The position numbers and the translations under genes are program-made. DNA of 64,000 nucleotides from Mycolicibacterium rhodesiae (GTDB lineage Bacteria; Actinomycetota; Actinomycetes; Mycobacteriales; Mycobacteriaceae), in assembly GCF_002086695.1 (NCBI RefSeq), contig NZ_MVIH01000013.1, positions 1 through 64,000 on the forward strand. Direction: 5' to 3'. The notes beneath the pieces were generated by a model. It was not told the DNA's origin, did not search any database, and was given only the letters and a program-made list of their open reading frames with translations. This document shows positions 33,212 through 42,338 of this stretch, piece after piece. How positions within the stretch are numbered: the first letter of the stretch is position 1; every line of letters starts with the position of its first letter.

Positions 33212-34708
33212 ATGCCTGCTGACACCGAAGCACGGACGGGCGCCCAGCGGGTGGCCCGGACTGTGCTCGCGTTGATCGCCGTGACCGTGATGGTCAGCAC
33301 CGGTGTCGCGTGGGGCAAGATCCGCTCGTTCGAGAACGGCATCTTCCACATGAGCACCGCAGCCCTCGGCGGCGGCGGACAGGACGGCGCGATCGACATT
33401 CTGCTGGTCGGGATGGACAGCCGTACCGATGCCCACGGCAACCCGCTGTCCGAAGACGAACTCGCGGCGTTGCACGCCGGCGACGACGTGTCGACGAACA
33501 CCGACACGATCATCCTGGTCCGCATCCCGAACAACGGGAAGTCCGCGACGGCGATCTCGATCCCCCGCGACTCCTATGTCAAGGCGCCGGGCCTGGACAA
33601 GACGAAGATCAACGGCGTCTACGGCCAGGTGAAGCTCGAGAAGATGAAGCAGTTGGTCGAGCAGCAGGGCATGGATCCGGCCGAGGCCGAACCCAAAGCT
33701 GTCGAGGCCGGCCGTGAAGCGCTCATCAAGACCGTCGCCGATCTGACCGGCGTGACCGTCGACCACTACGCCGAGATCGGCCTGCTCGGCTTCTCCCTGA
33801 TCACCGATGCGCTCGGCGGTGTCAATGTCTGCCTCAAAGATGCTGTCTACGAACCACTTTCCGGTGCCGACTTCCCGGCCGGCTGGCAGAAGCTCAACGG
33901 ACCGCAGGCATTGAGCTTCGTCCGGCAACGTCACGACCTCCCCCGCGGCGACCTCGACCGGGTGGTGCGCCAACAGGTCGTGATGGCATCCCTGGCGCAC
34001 CAGGTGATTTCGGGTAAGACACTGACCAGCCCGTCGACGCTGAACAGGCTGCAGGACGCCATCCAGCGATCGGTGGTGCTCTCGTCGGGCTGGGACATCA
34101 TGGATTTCATCAAGCAGCTGGAGAACCTTGCGGGCGGCAACGTGGCGTTCGCGACCATCCCCGTGCTGGACGAAGCCGGCTGGAGCGACGACGGAATGCA
34201 GTCCGTGGTGCGGGTCGACCCGTCTCAGGTGCAGGAATGGGTTGCCAGCCTGCTGCACGATCAGGCCGAGGGCAAGACCGAGAAGATCGCCTACTCCCCT
34301 GAGCAGACCAAGGCCGACGTGGTCAACGACACCGACATCAACGGGCTTGCGGGTGCGGTGTCAGAAGTGCTCACCGGCAAGGGCTTTGGCGCGGGCGACA
34401 TCGGCAACAATGACAAGGACCATGTGACGCACAGTCAGGTGCAGGCGGCCAAGGAGGACGACCTGGGCGCCCAGGCGGTCGCCAAGGAGCTGGGCGGGCT
34501 GCCGGTGGTGGCCGACAGTGCGATCCCGGCGGGAACCGTGCGGGTGGTGTTGTCCAGCGATTACACCGGGCCGGGCTCAGGCCTGGAGGGTTCGCTGCCG
34601 ACGTCGGCTGCGGTCAGCCAGGCGGCCGGTCAGGCAGGCGACGCCACCCCTCCGCCGCCGTCGCCCATCATCACCGCGGGGTCCGACGACCCCAAGTGCG
34701 TCAACTGA
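33212..34708 (+). CDS. LytR-CpsA-Psr (LCP) family ligase
   Basis: The 498-residue membrane-anchored enzyme has a membrane segment at about residues 17-34. The LCP catalytic core has ILLVGMDSRTD, STNTDTIILVRI, ISIPRDSYV with conserved Arg, and SFVRQRHDLPRGDLDRVVRQQ. A LytR C-terminal domain (about 385-465) and a Pro-rich tail follow. LCP enzymes attach arabinogalactan to peptidoglycan by phosphodiester transfer (family knowledge). It is placed beside the rhamnosyl linker operon and corresponds to Rv3267 (CpsA). Its stop overlaps the next start. Confidence 0.93.
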   Translation: MPADTEARTGAQRVARTVLALIAVTVMVSTGVAWGKIRSFENGIFHMSTAALGGGGQDGAIDILLVGMDSRTDAHGNPLSEDELAALHAGDDVSTNTDTIILVRIPNNGKSATAISIPRDSYVKAPGLDKTKINGVYGQVKLEKMKQLVEQQGMDPAEAEPKAVEAGREALIKTVADLTGVTVDHYAEIGLLGFSLITDALGGVNVCLKDAVYEPLSGADFPAGWQKLNGPQALSFVRQRHDLPRGDLDRVVRQQVVMASLAHQVISGKTLTSPSTLNRLQDAIQRSVVLSSGWDIMDFIKQLENLAGGNVAFATIPVLDEAGWSDDGMQSVVRVDPSQVQEWVASLLHDQAEGKTEKIAYSPEQTKADVVNDTDINGLAGAVSEVLTGKGFGAGDIGNNDKDHVTHSQVQAAKEDDLGAQAVAKELGGLPVVADSAIPAGTVRVVLSSDYTGPGSGLEGSLPTSAAVSQAAGQAGDATPPPPSPIITAGSDDPKCVN

Positions 34709-35421
34709 TGACCAACCTGACTGCCGCCGTTCTGGATCCGTTGCTACGGGCCGACCCGATGGGTCCGCGGATCACGTACTACGACGACGCAACCGGTGAG
34801 CGCATCGAGCTCTCGACGGTGACGCTGGCCAACTGGGCGGCCAAGACCGCCAACCTGCTGCGCGATGAACTCGGCGCAGGCCCTGGCACTCGCGTTGCGG
34901 TGCTGTTGCCCGCACACTGGCAGACCGCCGCGGTTCTGCTGGGCGTGTGGTGGATCGGCGCCGAGGTCGTGATGTCCGGAGCGGCGGATCTCGCATTGTG
35001 CACATCAGAGCGACTGGACGAGGCCGACGCTGCGGTCGCCGGCGGCGAAGTCGCTGTGCTCTCGCTGGATCCGTTCGGCAAGCCGGCACCCGATCTGCCG
35101 ATCGGCGTCACCGATTACGCGACGGCGGTCCGGGTCCACGGTGACCAGTACGCCGCCGAGCTGCGACCGGGTCCGGCACTGGACGGCAGGTCGGTCGACG
35201 AAGTGCTTTCCGCCGCTTCCGATTCCGCCGCCGGCGCCGCTCTCACAGCGGGTGATCGGGTGATGTCGTCGTTGCCATGGTCCACCCCAGACGACGTCAT
35301 CGCCAACCTGCTCGCGGTGTTCGTCGCGGGCGCGTCACTGGTTCAGGTGGCCAACCCCGATGCGACAGCGCTGGAACGGCGCCGCACCACCGAGAAGGTC
35401 ACCAAGGATCTGGCCCACTAG
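34708..35421 (+). CDS. TIGR03089 family protein (acyl-CoA synthetase-like fold)
   Basis: The 237-residue protein starts at ATG 34708, overlapping the LCP stop (TGATG). Residues 40-110 resemble the N-terminal part of AMP-dependent acyl-CoA synthetases (LANWAAKTANLLRDELGAGPGTRVAVLLPAHWQT), but the AMP-binding motif and the C-terminal lid are absent, which is the TIGR03089 pattern in mycobacteria. It corresponds to Rv3268. The function is unknown. Confidence 0.82.
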   Translation: MTNLTAAVLDPLLRADPMGPRITYYDDATGERIELSTVTLANWAAKTANLLRDELGAGPGTRVAVLLPAHWQTAAVLLGVWWIGAEVVMSGAADLALCTSERLDEADAAVAGGEVAVLSLDPFGKPAPDLPIGVTDYATAVRVHGDQYAAELRPGPALDGRSVDEVLSAASDSAAGAALTAGDRVMSSLPWSTPDDVIANLLAVFVAGASLVQVANPDATALERRRTTEKVTKDLAH

Positions 35422-35431
35422 TCTCGTTGAG

Positions 35432-36217
35432 GTGACTCGCGCGCCGTTGAATCTCGCATCCCTGTCCGCACTTCCGGTGCGCCGCATCGACGTCGTCGAC
35501 GAGACCGGTTCGACCAATGCAGACCTGTTGGCCCGGCACGCCGCCGGCGAGGACATCCGAGGCGCCGTGCTGCTCGCCGAGCACCAGAGCGCGGGCCGTG
35601 GCCGCAATGGCCGCAGCTGGTCGGCGCCGCCACGCTCGCAGATCGCGCTGTCGATCGGCGTCGGCGCCGACGGTGTCCCGCCGGAGAGCTGGGGCTGGCT
35701 GCCGTTGCTCACCGGGATAGCACTGGTCGACGCGGTCAAAGCGACCACCGGCATCGAGGCGAGAGTGAAGTGGCCCAATGACGTCCTGGTGGGGACCGGC
35801 AAGCTCGCCGGCATCCTGGCCGAGGTGGCCGCACCGGACCCGGTCATCGTGGTGGGTTTGGGACTCAACGTCACCCTGACTCCCGACGAGGCGCCCGACC
35901 CCAGAGCCACCTCCCTGCAGGTGCTGGGCGCCGCGCAGCTCGACCGCGATGCGCTGACGGCAGCGATCGTGCGTGAACTGACCGCCCGCATCGAAAAGTG
36001 GCAAACCACACCAGGACCCGACCCGACCCTCGTCGAAGATTACCGACAGCGCAGCAGCACCCTGGGCAGCGAGGTGCGGGCCGTTATGCCCGGCGATCAC
36101 GAAATCACCGGTGCCGCAGTGGATGTCGACGAACTGGGCCGGCTCCGCATCGACACGGGCACCGAGGTCATCACGGTGTCGGCGGGCGACATCACCCACC
36201 TGAGACCCGCCGACTAG
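35432..36217 (+). CDS. birA: Biotin-protein ligase BirA (no DNA-binding domain)
   Basis: From GTG 35432 the product has 261 residues. The catalytic loop GRGRNGRSWSAPPRS binds biotinyl-AMP; KWPNDVLVGTGKLAGIL is the second signature. There is no N-terminal winged helix, so it is a monofunctional ligase, as in M. tuberculosis (Rv3279c). It biotinylates AccA3 of the acyl-CoA carboxylases, whose genes are 5-9 kb downstream. It converges on the acyl-CoA dehydrogenase gene with 5 bases between stops. Confidence 0.93.
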   Translation: MTRAPLNLASLSALPVRRIDVVDETGSTNADLLARHAAGEDIRGAVLLAEHQSAGRGRNGRSWSAPPRSQIALSIGVGADGVPPESWGWLPLLTGIALVDAVKATTGIEARVKWPNDVLVGTGKLAGILAEVAAPDPVIVVGLGLNVTLTPDEAPDPRATSLQVLGAAQLDRDALTAAIVRELTARIEKWQTTPGPDPTLVEDYRQRSSTLGSEVRAVMPGDHEITGAAVDVDELGRLRIDTGTEVITVSAGDITHLRPAD

Positions 36218-36222
36218 CTAGC

Positions 36223-37383
36223 TCAGCGCAACAGCGCCCGGGACATCACAACCCGCTGAATCTGGTTGGTGCCCTCGTAGATCTGAGTGATCTTGGCGTC
36301 GCGCATCATCCGCTCGACCGGGAAGTCCACGGTGTAGCCGGCACCGCCGAACAGCTGCACCGCATCGGTGGTGACCTCCATCGCGACATCGGAGGCGAAG
36401 CACTTCGACGCCGCCGAGATGAACCCGAGGTTGGGCTCACCGCGCTCGGCGCGCGCAGCCGCGGAGTACACCATCAGCCGGGCCGCTTCGACCTTCATCG
36501 CCATGTCGGCCAGCATGAACTGCACGCCCTGGAAATCGGAGATCGAGGTGCCGAACTGCTTGCGATCCTTGGTGTATGCGATCGCGGCGTCCAACGCGCC
36601 CTGCGCGATTCCGACCGCCTGCGCACCGATCGTCGGGCGGGTGTGGTCGAGGGTGGCCAGCGCGGTCTTGAAGCCGGTGCCCGGTTCGCCCACCATCCGG
36701 TCGCCCGGGATGCGGCAGTTCTCGAAGTACAGCTCGGTGGTCGGGGAACCCTTGATGCCGAGCTTGCGCTCCTTGGGCCCGATCGTGAAGCCCTCGTCGT
36801 CAATGTGCACCATGAAGGCCGAGATACCGTTGGCGCCCTTGTCGGGATCGGTCACCGCCATCACGGTGTACCAGGATGACTTGCCGCCGTTGGTGATCCA
36901 CGCCTTGGCGCCGTTGAGGATCCAGTCGTCGCCGTCAGCCTTGGCCCGGGTGCGCATCGACGCCGCGTCGCTGCCGGCCTCCCGCTCGGAGAGTGCGTAC
37001 GACGCCATCGCCTCACCGGAGGCGATCGATGGCAACACCTTCTTCTTTAGTTCGTCCGACCCGCGCAGGATCAGCCCCATCGTGCCCAGCTTGTTGACGG
37101 CGGGAATCAGCGACGCGGACGCGTCGACCCGGGCGACCTCTTCGATGACGATGCACGCCGCCACCGAGTCCGCTCCCTGGCCGCCGTACTCCTCCGGCAC
37201 GTGGACCGCATTGAATCCCGAGGCGTTCAGCGCATCGAGCGCCTCTTGCGGAAAGCGCGAGTTCTCGTCGCAGTCGGCCGCGTACGGCGCGATCTCTTTC
37301 TCCGCCAGCGCGCGGATCGCGGTCCGCAGCTCGTCGTGCTCCTCGGGCAACTTGAATACGTCGAAATCGGGGTTCCCAGCCAT
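36223..37383 (-). CDS. fadE25: Acyl-CoA dehydrogenase (FadE25-like)
   Basis: From ATG 37383 (MAGNPDFDVFKLPEEHDELR) the product has 386 residues; a longer frame to 37428 would overlap the purE end. FAD and substrate elements are YALSEREAGSDAASMRTRA, AWITNGGKSSWYTVMAVTD, RKQFGTSISDFQGVQF and the C-terminal QIYEGTNQIQR with the catalytic Glu. It oxidises short to medium acyl-CoA to enoyl-CoA. It corresponds to Rv3274c, next to purE and purK as in M. tuberculosis. Confidence 0.92.
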   Translation of the reverse strand: MAGNPDFDVFKLPEEHDELRTAIRALAEKEIAPYAADCDENSRFPQEALDALNASGFNAVHVPEEYGGQGADSVAACIVIEEVARVDASASLIPAVNKLGTMGLILRGSDELKKKVLPSIASGEAMASYALSEREAGSDAASMRTRAKADGDDWILNGAKAWITNGGKSSWYTVMAVTDPDKGANGISAFMVHIDDEGFTIGPKERKLGIKGSPTTELYFENCRIPGDRMVGEPGTGFKTALATLDHTRPTIGAQAVGIAQGALDAAIAYTKDRKQFGTSISDFQGVQFMLADMAMKVEAARLMVYSAAARAERGEPNLGFISAASKCFASDVAMEVTTDAVQLFGGAGYTVDFPVERMMRDAKITQIYEGTNQIQRVVMSRALLR

Positions 37384-37424
37384 CACAGCCTCCTTGCTAC
37401 TCGCCGGTAACTTTACCCGGCTCA

Positions 37425-37946
37425 TCACTCACCGAGTAATCGCTCCCGCAGCGCCCGGTCCTTCGCCAGTACTTGCGCTTCCAAGTCGTCCTGGAAGCTC
37501 TCCATGCGCTTGCGTAGCGCGGCATCGGACGTGGCCAGGATGCGCACCGCCAGCAGCCCCGCGTTGCGTGCGCCGCCGATCGACACGGTGGCCACCGGCA
37601 CACCCGCCGGCATCTGCACGATCGACAGCAGCGAATCCAGGCCGTCCAACTTGGCCAGTGGCACCGGCACCCCGATCACCGGCAGTGCGGTGGCCGAGGC
37701 GACCATGCCGGGCAGGTGAGCCGCTCCGCCGGCACCGGCGATGATCACCTGGATGTCGCGGGCCGCTGCACCGCGCGCGTACTCCAGCATCCGGCCCGGG
37801 GTCCGGTGCGCCGAGACGACACCGACTTCGAACGGCACCTCGAACTCGGCCAGCGCCTCGGCGGCCGCTTCCATGACGGGCCAGTCGCTGTCGGAACCCA
37901 TGATCAGCCCGACTCGTGGCTTAGCGGTCATCTGCGCTGTGCCCAT
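37425..37946 (-). CDS. purE: N5-carboxyaminoimidazole ribonucleotide mutase PurE
   Basis: The product has 173 residues from ATG 37946, or 168 from ATG 37931; the former follows a GGATGGG stretch. Class I PurE motifs are visible: MGSDSDWPVM, VVSAHRTPGRM (His catalytic), IIAGAGGAAHLPGM and GGARNAGLLAVRIL. It rearranges N5-CAIR to CAIR in purine synthesis. It overlaps the 3' end of purK, so the two are translated together. Confidence 0.93.
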   Translation of the reverse strand: MGTAQMTAKPRVGLIMGSDSDWPVMEAAAEALAEFEVPFEVGVVSAHRTPGRMLEYARGAAARDIQVIIAGAGGAAHLPGMVASATALPVIGVPVPLAKLDGLDSLLSIVQMPAGVPVATVSIGGARNAGLLAVRILATSDAALRKRMESFQDDLEAQVLAKDRALRERLLGE

Positions 37947-39141
37947 CCCATCCGTCCGTCCACTCCGCGTGCGACAACCAGTGTGCCGCCCGTTCCGCAC
38001 GTTCACGCACCCGGTCCACGTCACCGTCCGCCGCACCGACGATGTTGACGTGACCTACCTTGCGACCAGGCCGTTCAGCCTTGCCGTACAGGTGGACCTT
38101 GGCCTCCGGGATCCGGCCGAACAGGTGGTGCAGCCGCTCGTCGACGCTCATCTGCGGAGCCTCCGGCGCGCCCAGCACGTTGGCCATCACCGTCACCGGC
38201 GCGACCGGCCGGGTGTCGCCGAGCGGGTAGTCCAGGACCGCCCGGACGTGCTGTTCGAACTGGCTGGTCACCGATCCGTCCATGGTCCAGTGCCCGGAGT
38301 TGTGCGGTCGCATCGCGAGCTCGTTGACCAGCAGCGTGCCATCGGTTGTCTCGAACAGTTCGACGGCGAGCACCCCGACCACGCCCAACTCGCCGGCCAG
38401 TCGCAGACCCAATTGCTCGGCTTCGGCTGCCAGGTCTTCGGACAGGCCCGGCGCGGGTGCGAGAACCGTGACGCAGATGCCGTCGCGCTGCACTGTTTCC
38501 ACGATCGGCCACGCCGCACCCTGGCCGAACGGTGAGCGGGCCACCAAGGCCGCGAGTTCGCGGCGCATCGACACCCGCTCCTCGAGCAGCACCGGCACGC
38601 CGTCCGCCAGATATCCGGCGACCGCGTCCCTGGCGTGGGCAAGATCACGGGCCAGGACAACGCCGCGGCCGTCGTAACCCCCGCGCACGGTCTTGATCAC
38701 GACAGGGCCGCCGACAGCGGCGGCGAACGCGTCGACGTCGTCGACGGCCGACACGGCGGTGAACCGCGGGATCGGCGCGCCAAGATCGGCCAACTTGCGC
38801 CGCATCACCAGCTTGTCCTGGGCGTGGACCAGGGCTTCCGGCGGCGGCGCGACCGTGACGCCTTCGGCGACCAGCGTGTCGAGCAGTTCGGTGGGCACGT
38901 GCTCGTGGTCAAACGTCAGCGCCGAAGCGCCCGCGGCTGCCCGGCGCAGCGCCTCGAGGTCGGTGTGGGCGCCGATGACGACGTCGGGAGTCACCTGGGC
39001 GGCCGGGTCGTCGGGGCTGACGGCCAGGACCCGCAAGCTCTGTCCGAGGGCGATCGCCGCCTGGTGGGTCATCCTGGCCAACTGCCCGCCGCCGACCATG
39101 GCGACGATGGGGGGTGTGGGGCGCTTCGACACGGCCATCAT
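37921..39141 (-). CDS. purK: N5-carboxyaminoimidazole ribonucleotide synthase PurK
   Basis: From ATG 39141 the product has 406 residues (MMAVSKRPTPPIVAMVGGGQLARM). ATP-grasp features are DHEHVPTELL, GGPVVIKTVRGGYDGRGV and VELFETTDGTLLVNELAMRPHNSGHWTMDG. It uses ATP and bicarbonate to make N5-CAIR from AIR. The frame is open well upstream without conserved sequence, so that part is excluded. It is the first gene of purK-purE, divergent from the GtrA gene. Confidence 0.94.
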   Translation of the reverse strand: MMAVSKRPTPPIVAMVGGGQLARMTHQAAIALGQSLRVLAVSPDDPAAQVTPDVVIGAHTDLEALRRAAAGASALTFDHEHVPTELLDTLVAEGVTVAPPPEALVHAQDKLVMRRKLADLGAPIPRFTAVSAVDDVDAFAAAVGGPVVIKTVRGGYDGRGVVLARDLAHARDAVAGYLADGVPVLLEERVSMRRELAALVARSPFGQGAAWPIVETVQRDGICVTVLAPAPGLSEDLAAEAEQLGLRLAGELGVVGVLAVELFETTDGTLLVNELAMRPHNSGHWTMDGSVTSQFEQHVRAVLDYPLGDTRPVAPVTVMANVLGAPEAPQMSVDERLHHLFGRIPEAKVHLYGKAERPGRKVGHVNIVGAADGDVDRVRERAERAAHWLSHAEWTDGWDGHSADDR

Positions 39142-39198
39142 GGTGTCAGACCTGCGCGAGTACGCACACCTACGGTGACTTCCGTAGACTTGCTCCTT

Positions 39199-39849
39199 GT
39201 GTCTTTTGCTGATGCCACCATCGCTCGGCTGCCCCGACCGATCCGGCCCTTCGCCGAGCGGCATCACGAGCTCATCAAGTTCGCGATCGTCGGCGCTACG
39301 ACGTTCATCATCGACTCCGCGATCTTCTACACGCTGAAGCTGACGATCCTCGAGCCCAAGCCGGTCACCGCCAAGGTGATCGCGGGCATCGTCGCGGTGA
39401 TCGCCTCCTACGTGCTGAACCGGGAGTGGAGCTTCCGCAACCGCGGCGGCCACGAACGTCACCACGAAGCGTTGCTGTTCTTCGGGGTCAGCGGTGTCGG
39501 CGTGCTGCTGAGCATGGCCCCGCTGTGGTTCTCCAGTTACGTCCTGGAACTGCGGGTGCCGCACGTCTCACTGACCAACGAGAACATCGCGGACTTCATC
39601 TCCGCCTATGTGTTGGGCAACCTGCTGCAGATGGCGTTCCGGTTCTGGGCGTTCCGCCGCTGGGTCTTCCCCGACGAGTTCGGCCCCAGCCACGACAAGG
39701 GGCTGGAGTCCACCCTCACCGGCGGCGGGTTCGCCGAGGCGATGGAGGACGAATACGAGTCCGGCGCCAATGTCACGCCGCTGCGCCGCCGACGCTCATC
39801 GCGTCAGCTCGGCGACTCTTCAGAACCCAGAGTGTCGAAGACTTCGTGA
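39199..39849 (+). CDS. GtrA-like membrane protein
   Basis: The product has 216 residues from GTG 39199 (VSFADATIARLPRPIRPFAERHHELIKF); a GTG at 39175 is also in frame. Four membrane segments are visible (FAIVGATTFIIDSAIFYTL, IIAGIVAVIASYVLNREWSF, LLFFGVSGVGVLLS, ISAYVLGNLLQMAFRFWAF), the GtrA pattern of proteins thought to move prenyl-linked sugars. The C-terminal 50 residues are cytosolic and end LGDSSEPRVSKTS as in Rv3277. The last 46 bases overlap the PH-domain gene on the other strand. Confidence 0.88.
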   Translation: MSFADATIARLPRPIRPFAERHHELIKFAIVGATTFIIDSAIFYTLKLTILEPKPVTAKVIAGIVAVIASYVLNREWSFRNRGGHERHHEALLFFGVSGVGVLLSMAPLWFSSYVLELRVPHVSLTNENIADFISAYVLGNLLQMAFRFWAFRRWVFPDEFGPSHDKGLESTLTGGGFAEAMEDEYESGANVTPLRRRRSSRQLGDSSEPRVSKTS

Positions 39850-40328
39850 TACAGCAGTGAATGCACCCGCTCCACGCGGGGAATGTCGTGGAACTCCAGG
39901 GGATCTTGGCTCGCCGACTCGATGATCAGCGTGCCGGTGCGCAGCATCCGGTCGAGTAGACCGTGACGGAATTCCACACTGTTGATCCGCGCCAGCGGGA
40001 TGTCGATACCCGACCGGGTCAAAAGCCCGTGACGGAACATCACCCGGCGATCGGTGATCACGAAATGCGTTGTGAGCCAATTCAAGAACTTCCACAACGT
40101 GAGCCAGCCGACCAGGATCACCCAGATCGCGGCGATGACCCCGAAGAGCACCTTCTTCGCGGTGGGGTCCCAGTTCGTCGTGTTGACCAGTGCGGCCACG
40201 AAGGCCGCCAGGATCGTGGCGATCAGCAGCACCAGGATCGGACCCACCAGCCGCTTCCAGTGCGGGTGGCGGTGCAGCACGACCTGTTCGTTCGCGGCCA
40301 GCACGTTCTCGGGATATCCCATGGTCAT
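39804..40328 (-). CDS. Membrane PH-domain (bPH2/YdbT-like) protein
   Basis: The 174-residue protein has two membrane helices (residues about 28-48 and 58-78). A bPH2 domain follows with THFVITDRRVMFRHGLLTRSGIDIPLARINSVEF and the end GTLIIESASQDPLEF. It corresponds to Rv3278c. Its function is unknown. The gene ends inside the convergent GtrA gene by 46 bases and starts 82 bases from accD5 in divergent orientation. Confidence 0.87.
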   Translation of the reverse strand: MTMGYPENVLAANEQVVLHRHPHWKRLVGPILVLLIATILAAFVAALVNTTNWDPTAKKVLFGVIAAIWVILVGWLTLWKFLNWLTTHFVITDRRVMFRHGLLTRSGIDIPLARINSVEFRHGLLDRMLRTGTLIIESASQDPLEFHDIPRVERVHSLLYHEVFDTLGSEESPS

Positions 40329-40410
40329 CTACCTACGGCACCGGACACGTGAAGGCAAGAGACGTGGTCGCCTTACGGACTCCTTAAGGTTGCCGATACC
40401 ATCGTCACCC

Positions 40411-42039
40411 ATGACGAGCGTCAAGGAACCGGCCGCCGGGCACACGATCGACATCCACACCACCGCAGGCAAGCTGGCCGATCTGCGTCAGCGCGCCGAG
40501 GAGTCGCTGCACCCCGTCGGCGAGACCGCTGTGGAGAAGGTCCACGCCAAGGGCAAGCTCACCGCTCGCGAACGCATCCTGGCGCTGCTCGACGAAGGCT
40601 CCTTCGTCGAGCTCGACGCGCTGGCCCGGCACCGCAGCACCAACTTCGGGTTGCAGGAGAACCGTCCGGTCGGCGACGGCGTGGTGACCGGCTACGGCAC
40701 CATCGACGGCCGCGAGGTCTGCATCTTCAGCCAGGACGCCACGGTGTTCGGCGGCAGCCTCGGCGAGGTCTACGGCGAGAAGATCGTCAAGGTCCAGGAG
40801 CTCGCCCTCAAGACCGGTCGCCCCTTGATCGGCATCAACGACGGCGCAGGCGCCCGCATCCAGGAAGGTGTGGTCTCGCTCGGCCTCTACAGCCGGATCT
40901 TCCACAACAACATCAAGGCCTCCGGCGTGATCCCGCAGATCTCGTTGATCATGGGTGCGGCGGCAGGCGGCCACGTCTACTCCCCCGCGCTCACCGACTT
41001 CGTGATCATGGTCGACCAGACCAGCCAGATGTTCATCACCGGCCCCGACGTCATCAAGACCGTCACCGGCGAGGACGTCACCATGGAGGATCTGGGCGGC
41101 GCCCACACCCACATGGCCAAGTCCGGCACCGTGCACTACGTCGCCTCCGGCGAGCAGGACGCGCTCGACTACGTGCGCGATCTGCTGAGCTACCTGCCGC
41201 CCAACAACTACGCCGAGCCGCCGCGCTACCCGGCGCCGCCGCACCCGGGCGCGATCGAGGACAACCTCACCGACGAGGACCTCGAACTGGACACGCTGAT
41301 CCCGGATTCGCCGAACCAGCCGTACGACATGCACGAGGTCATCACCCGCATCCTCGACGACGACGAGTTCCTCGAGGTGCAGGCCGGCTACGCCCAGAAC
41401 ATTGTCGTCGGCTTCGGGAGAGTGGACGGTCGACCGGTCGGCATCGTGGCCAACCAGCCCACCCAGTTCGCCGGCTGCCTCGACATCAACGCCTCCGAGA
41501 AGGCCGCCCGGTTCGTGCGCACCTGCGACTGCTTCAACATCCCGATCGTGATGCTGGTCGATGTGCCGGGCTTCCTGCCCGGCACCGAGCAGGAGTACAA
41601 CGGCATCATCCGGCGTGGTGCCAAGCTGCTCTACGCCTACGGCGAGGCCACCGTCGCCAAGATCACCGTCATCACCCGCAAGGCCTACGGCGGCGCCTAC
41701 TGCGTCATGGGCTCCAAGGACATGGGCTGCGACGTCAACATCGCCTGGCCTACGGCCCAGATCGCGGTCATGGGCGCCTCGGGCGCAGTCGGTTTCGTCT
41801 ACCGCAAGGACCTCAAGCAGGCGGAGCAGGACGGCGCTGACGTCAATGCGCTGCGCCTCGAGCTGCAGCAGACCTACGAGGACACCCTGGTGAACCCGTA
41901 CATCGCCGCCGAGCGCGGCTACGTCGACGCGGTGATCCCGCCGTCGCACACCCGCGGGTACATCTCGACCGCCCTGCGGCTGCTGGAGCGCAAGATCGCT
42001 CAGGTGCCGCCGAAGAAGCACGGCAACATCCCACTGTGA
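40411..42039 (+). CDS. accD5: Propionyl/acyl-CoA carboxylase beta subunit AccD5
   Basis: The 542-residue carboxyltransferase moves CO2 from biotin on AccA3 to propionyl-CoA or acetyl-CoA, giving methylmalonyl-CoA for mycocerosate and mycolate synthesis. Oxyanion-forming glycine loops are INDGAGARIQEGV and MGAAAGGHVYSPAL in the N-half, and DVPGFLPGTEQE and GGAYCVMGSKDM in the C-half. The start is ATG 40411 following an AT-rich TGCCGATACC stretch 10-20 bases earlier that may be a -10 element. Next is accE5, 13 bases downstream. Confidence 0.95.
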   Translation: MTSVKEPAAGHTIDIHTTAGKLADLRQRAEESLHPVGETAVEKVHAKGKLTARERILALLDEGSFVELDALARHRSTNFGLQENRPVGDGVVTGYGTIDGREVCIFSQDATVFGGSLGEVYGEKIVKVQELALKTGRPLIGINDGAGARIQEGVVSLGLYSRIFHNNIKASGVIPQISLIMGAAAGGHVYSPALTDFVIMVDQTSQMFITGPDVIKTVTGEDVTMEDLGGAHTHMAKSGTVHYVASGEQDALDYVRDLLSYLPPNNYAEPPRYPAPPHPGAIEDNLTDEDLELDTLIPDSPNQPYDMHEVITRILDDDEFLEVQAGYAQNIVVGFGRVDGRPVGIVANQPTQFAGCLDINASEKAARFVRTCDCFNIPIVMLVDVPGFLPGTEQEYNGIIRRGAKLLYAYGEATVAKITVITRKAYGGAYCVMGSKDMGCDVNIAWPTAQIAVMGASGAVGFVYRKDLKQAEQDGADVNALRLELQQTYEDTLVNPYIAAERGYVDAVIPPSHTRGYISTALRLLERKIAQVPPKKHGNIPL

Positions 42040-42052
42040 GTCGAGGAGCAGC

Positions 42053-42331
42053 GTGAGCAAGCACGAGGACATCACCGAACTCAGCGACCCGCGGGACATC
42101 ACGCTCGACAACCCGGAGCCGCTGACCCCCGAGATCCGCATCGAGCGGGGCAACCCGAGCGACGAGGACATCGCCGCTCTGGTGACCGTGCTGGCCGCGG
42201 CCAGCGGTGGCAATGCCACCCCGGGTCCGCAGGAACTCAACCTGTGGGGCCATCCGGTCGACAAGCTGCGCTACTCGATCCACAGCTGGAATCGCGTGAC
42301 CCTGCTGGAGCGGACCCACATGCGCCGATGA
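42053..42331 (+). CDS. accE5: Acyl-CoA carboxylase epsilon subunit AccE5
   Basis: The 92-residue protein starts at GTG 42053 behind CGAGGAG. It is acidic at the N-terminus and has RIERGNPSDEDIAALVTVLAA, the conserved epsilon-subunit segment, followed by NLWGHPVDKLRYSIHSWNRVTL. It corresponds to Rv3281 and stabilises the AccA3-AccD5 holoenzyme. It is located between accD5 and maf. Confidence 0.88.
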   Translation: MSKHEDITELSDPRDITLDNPEPLTPEIRIERGNPSDEDIAALVTVLAAASGGNATPGPQELNLWGHPVDKLRYSIHSWNRVTLLERTHMRR

Positions 42332-42338
42332 GCGCATC

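Noticed and set aside
40405..42264. A 619-residue open frame antisense to accD5
   Set aside because: Shadow of AccD5 caused by high GC at third codon positions; no recognisable domain.
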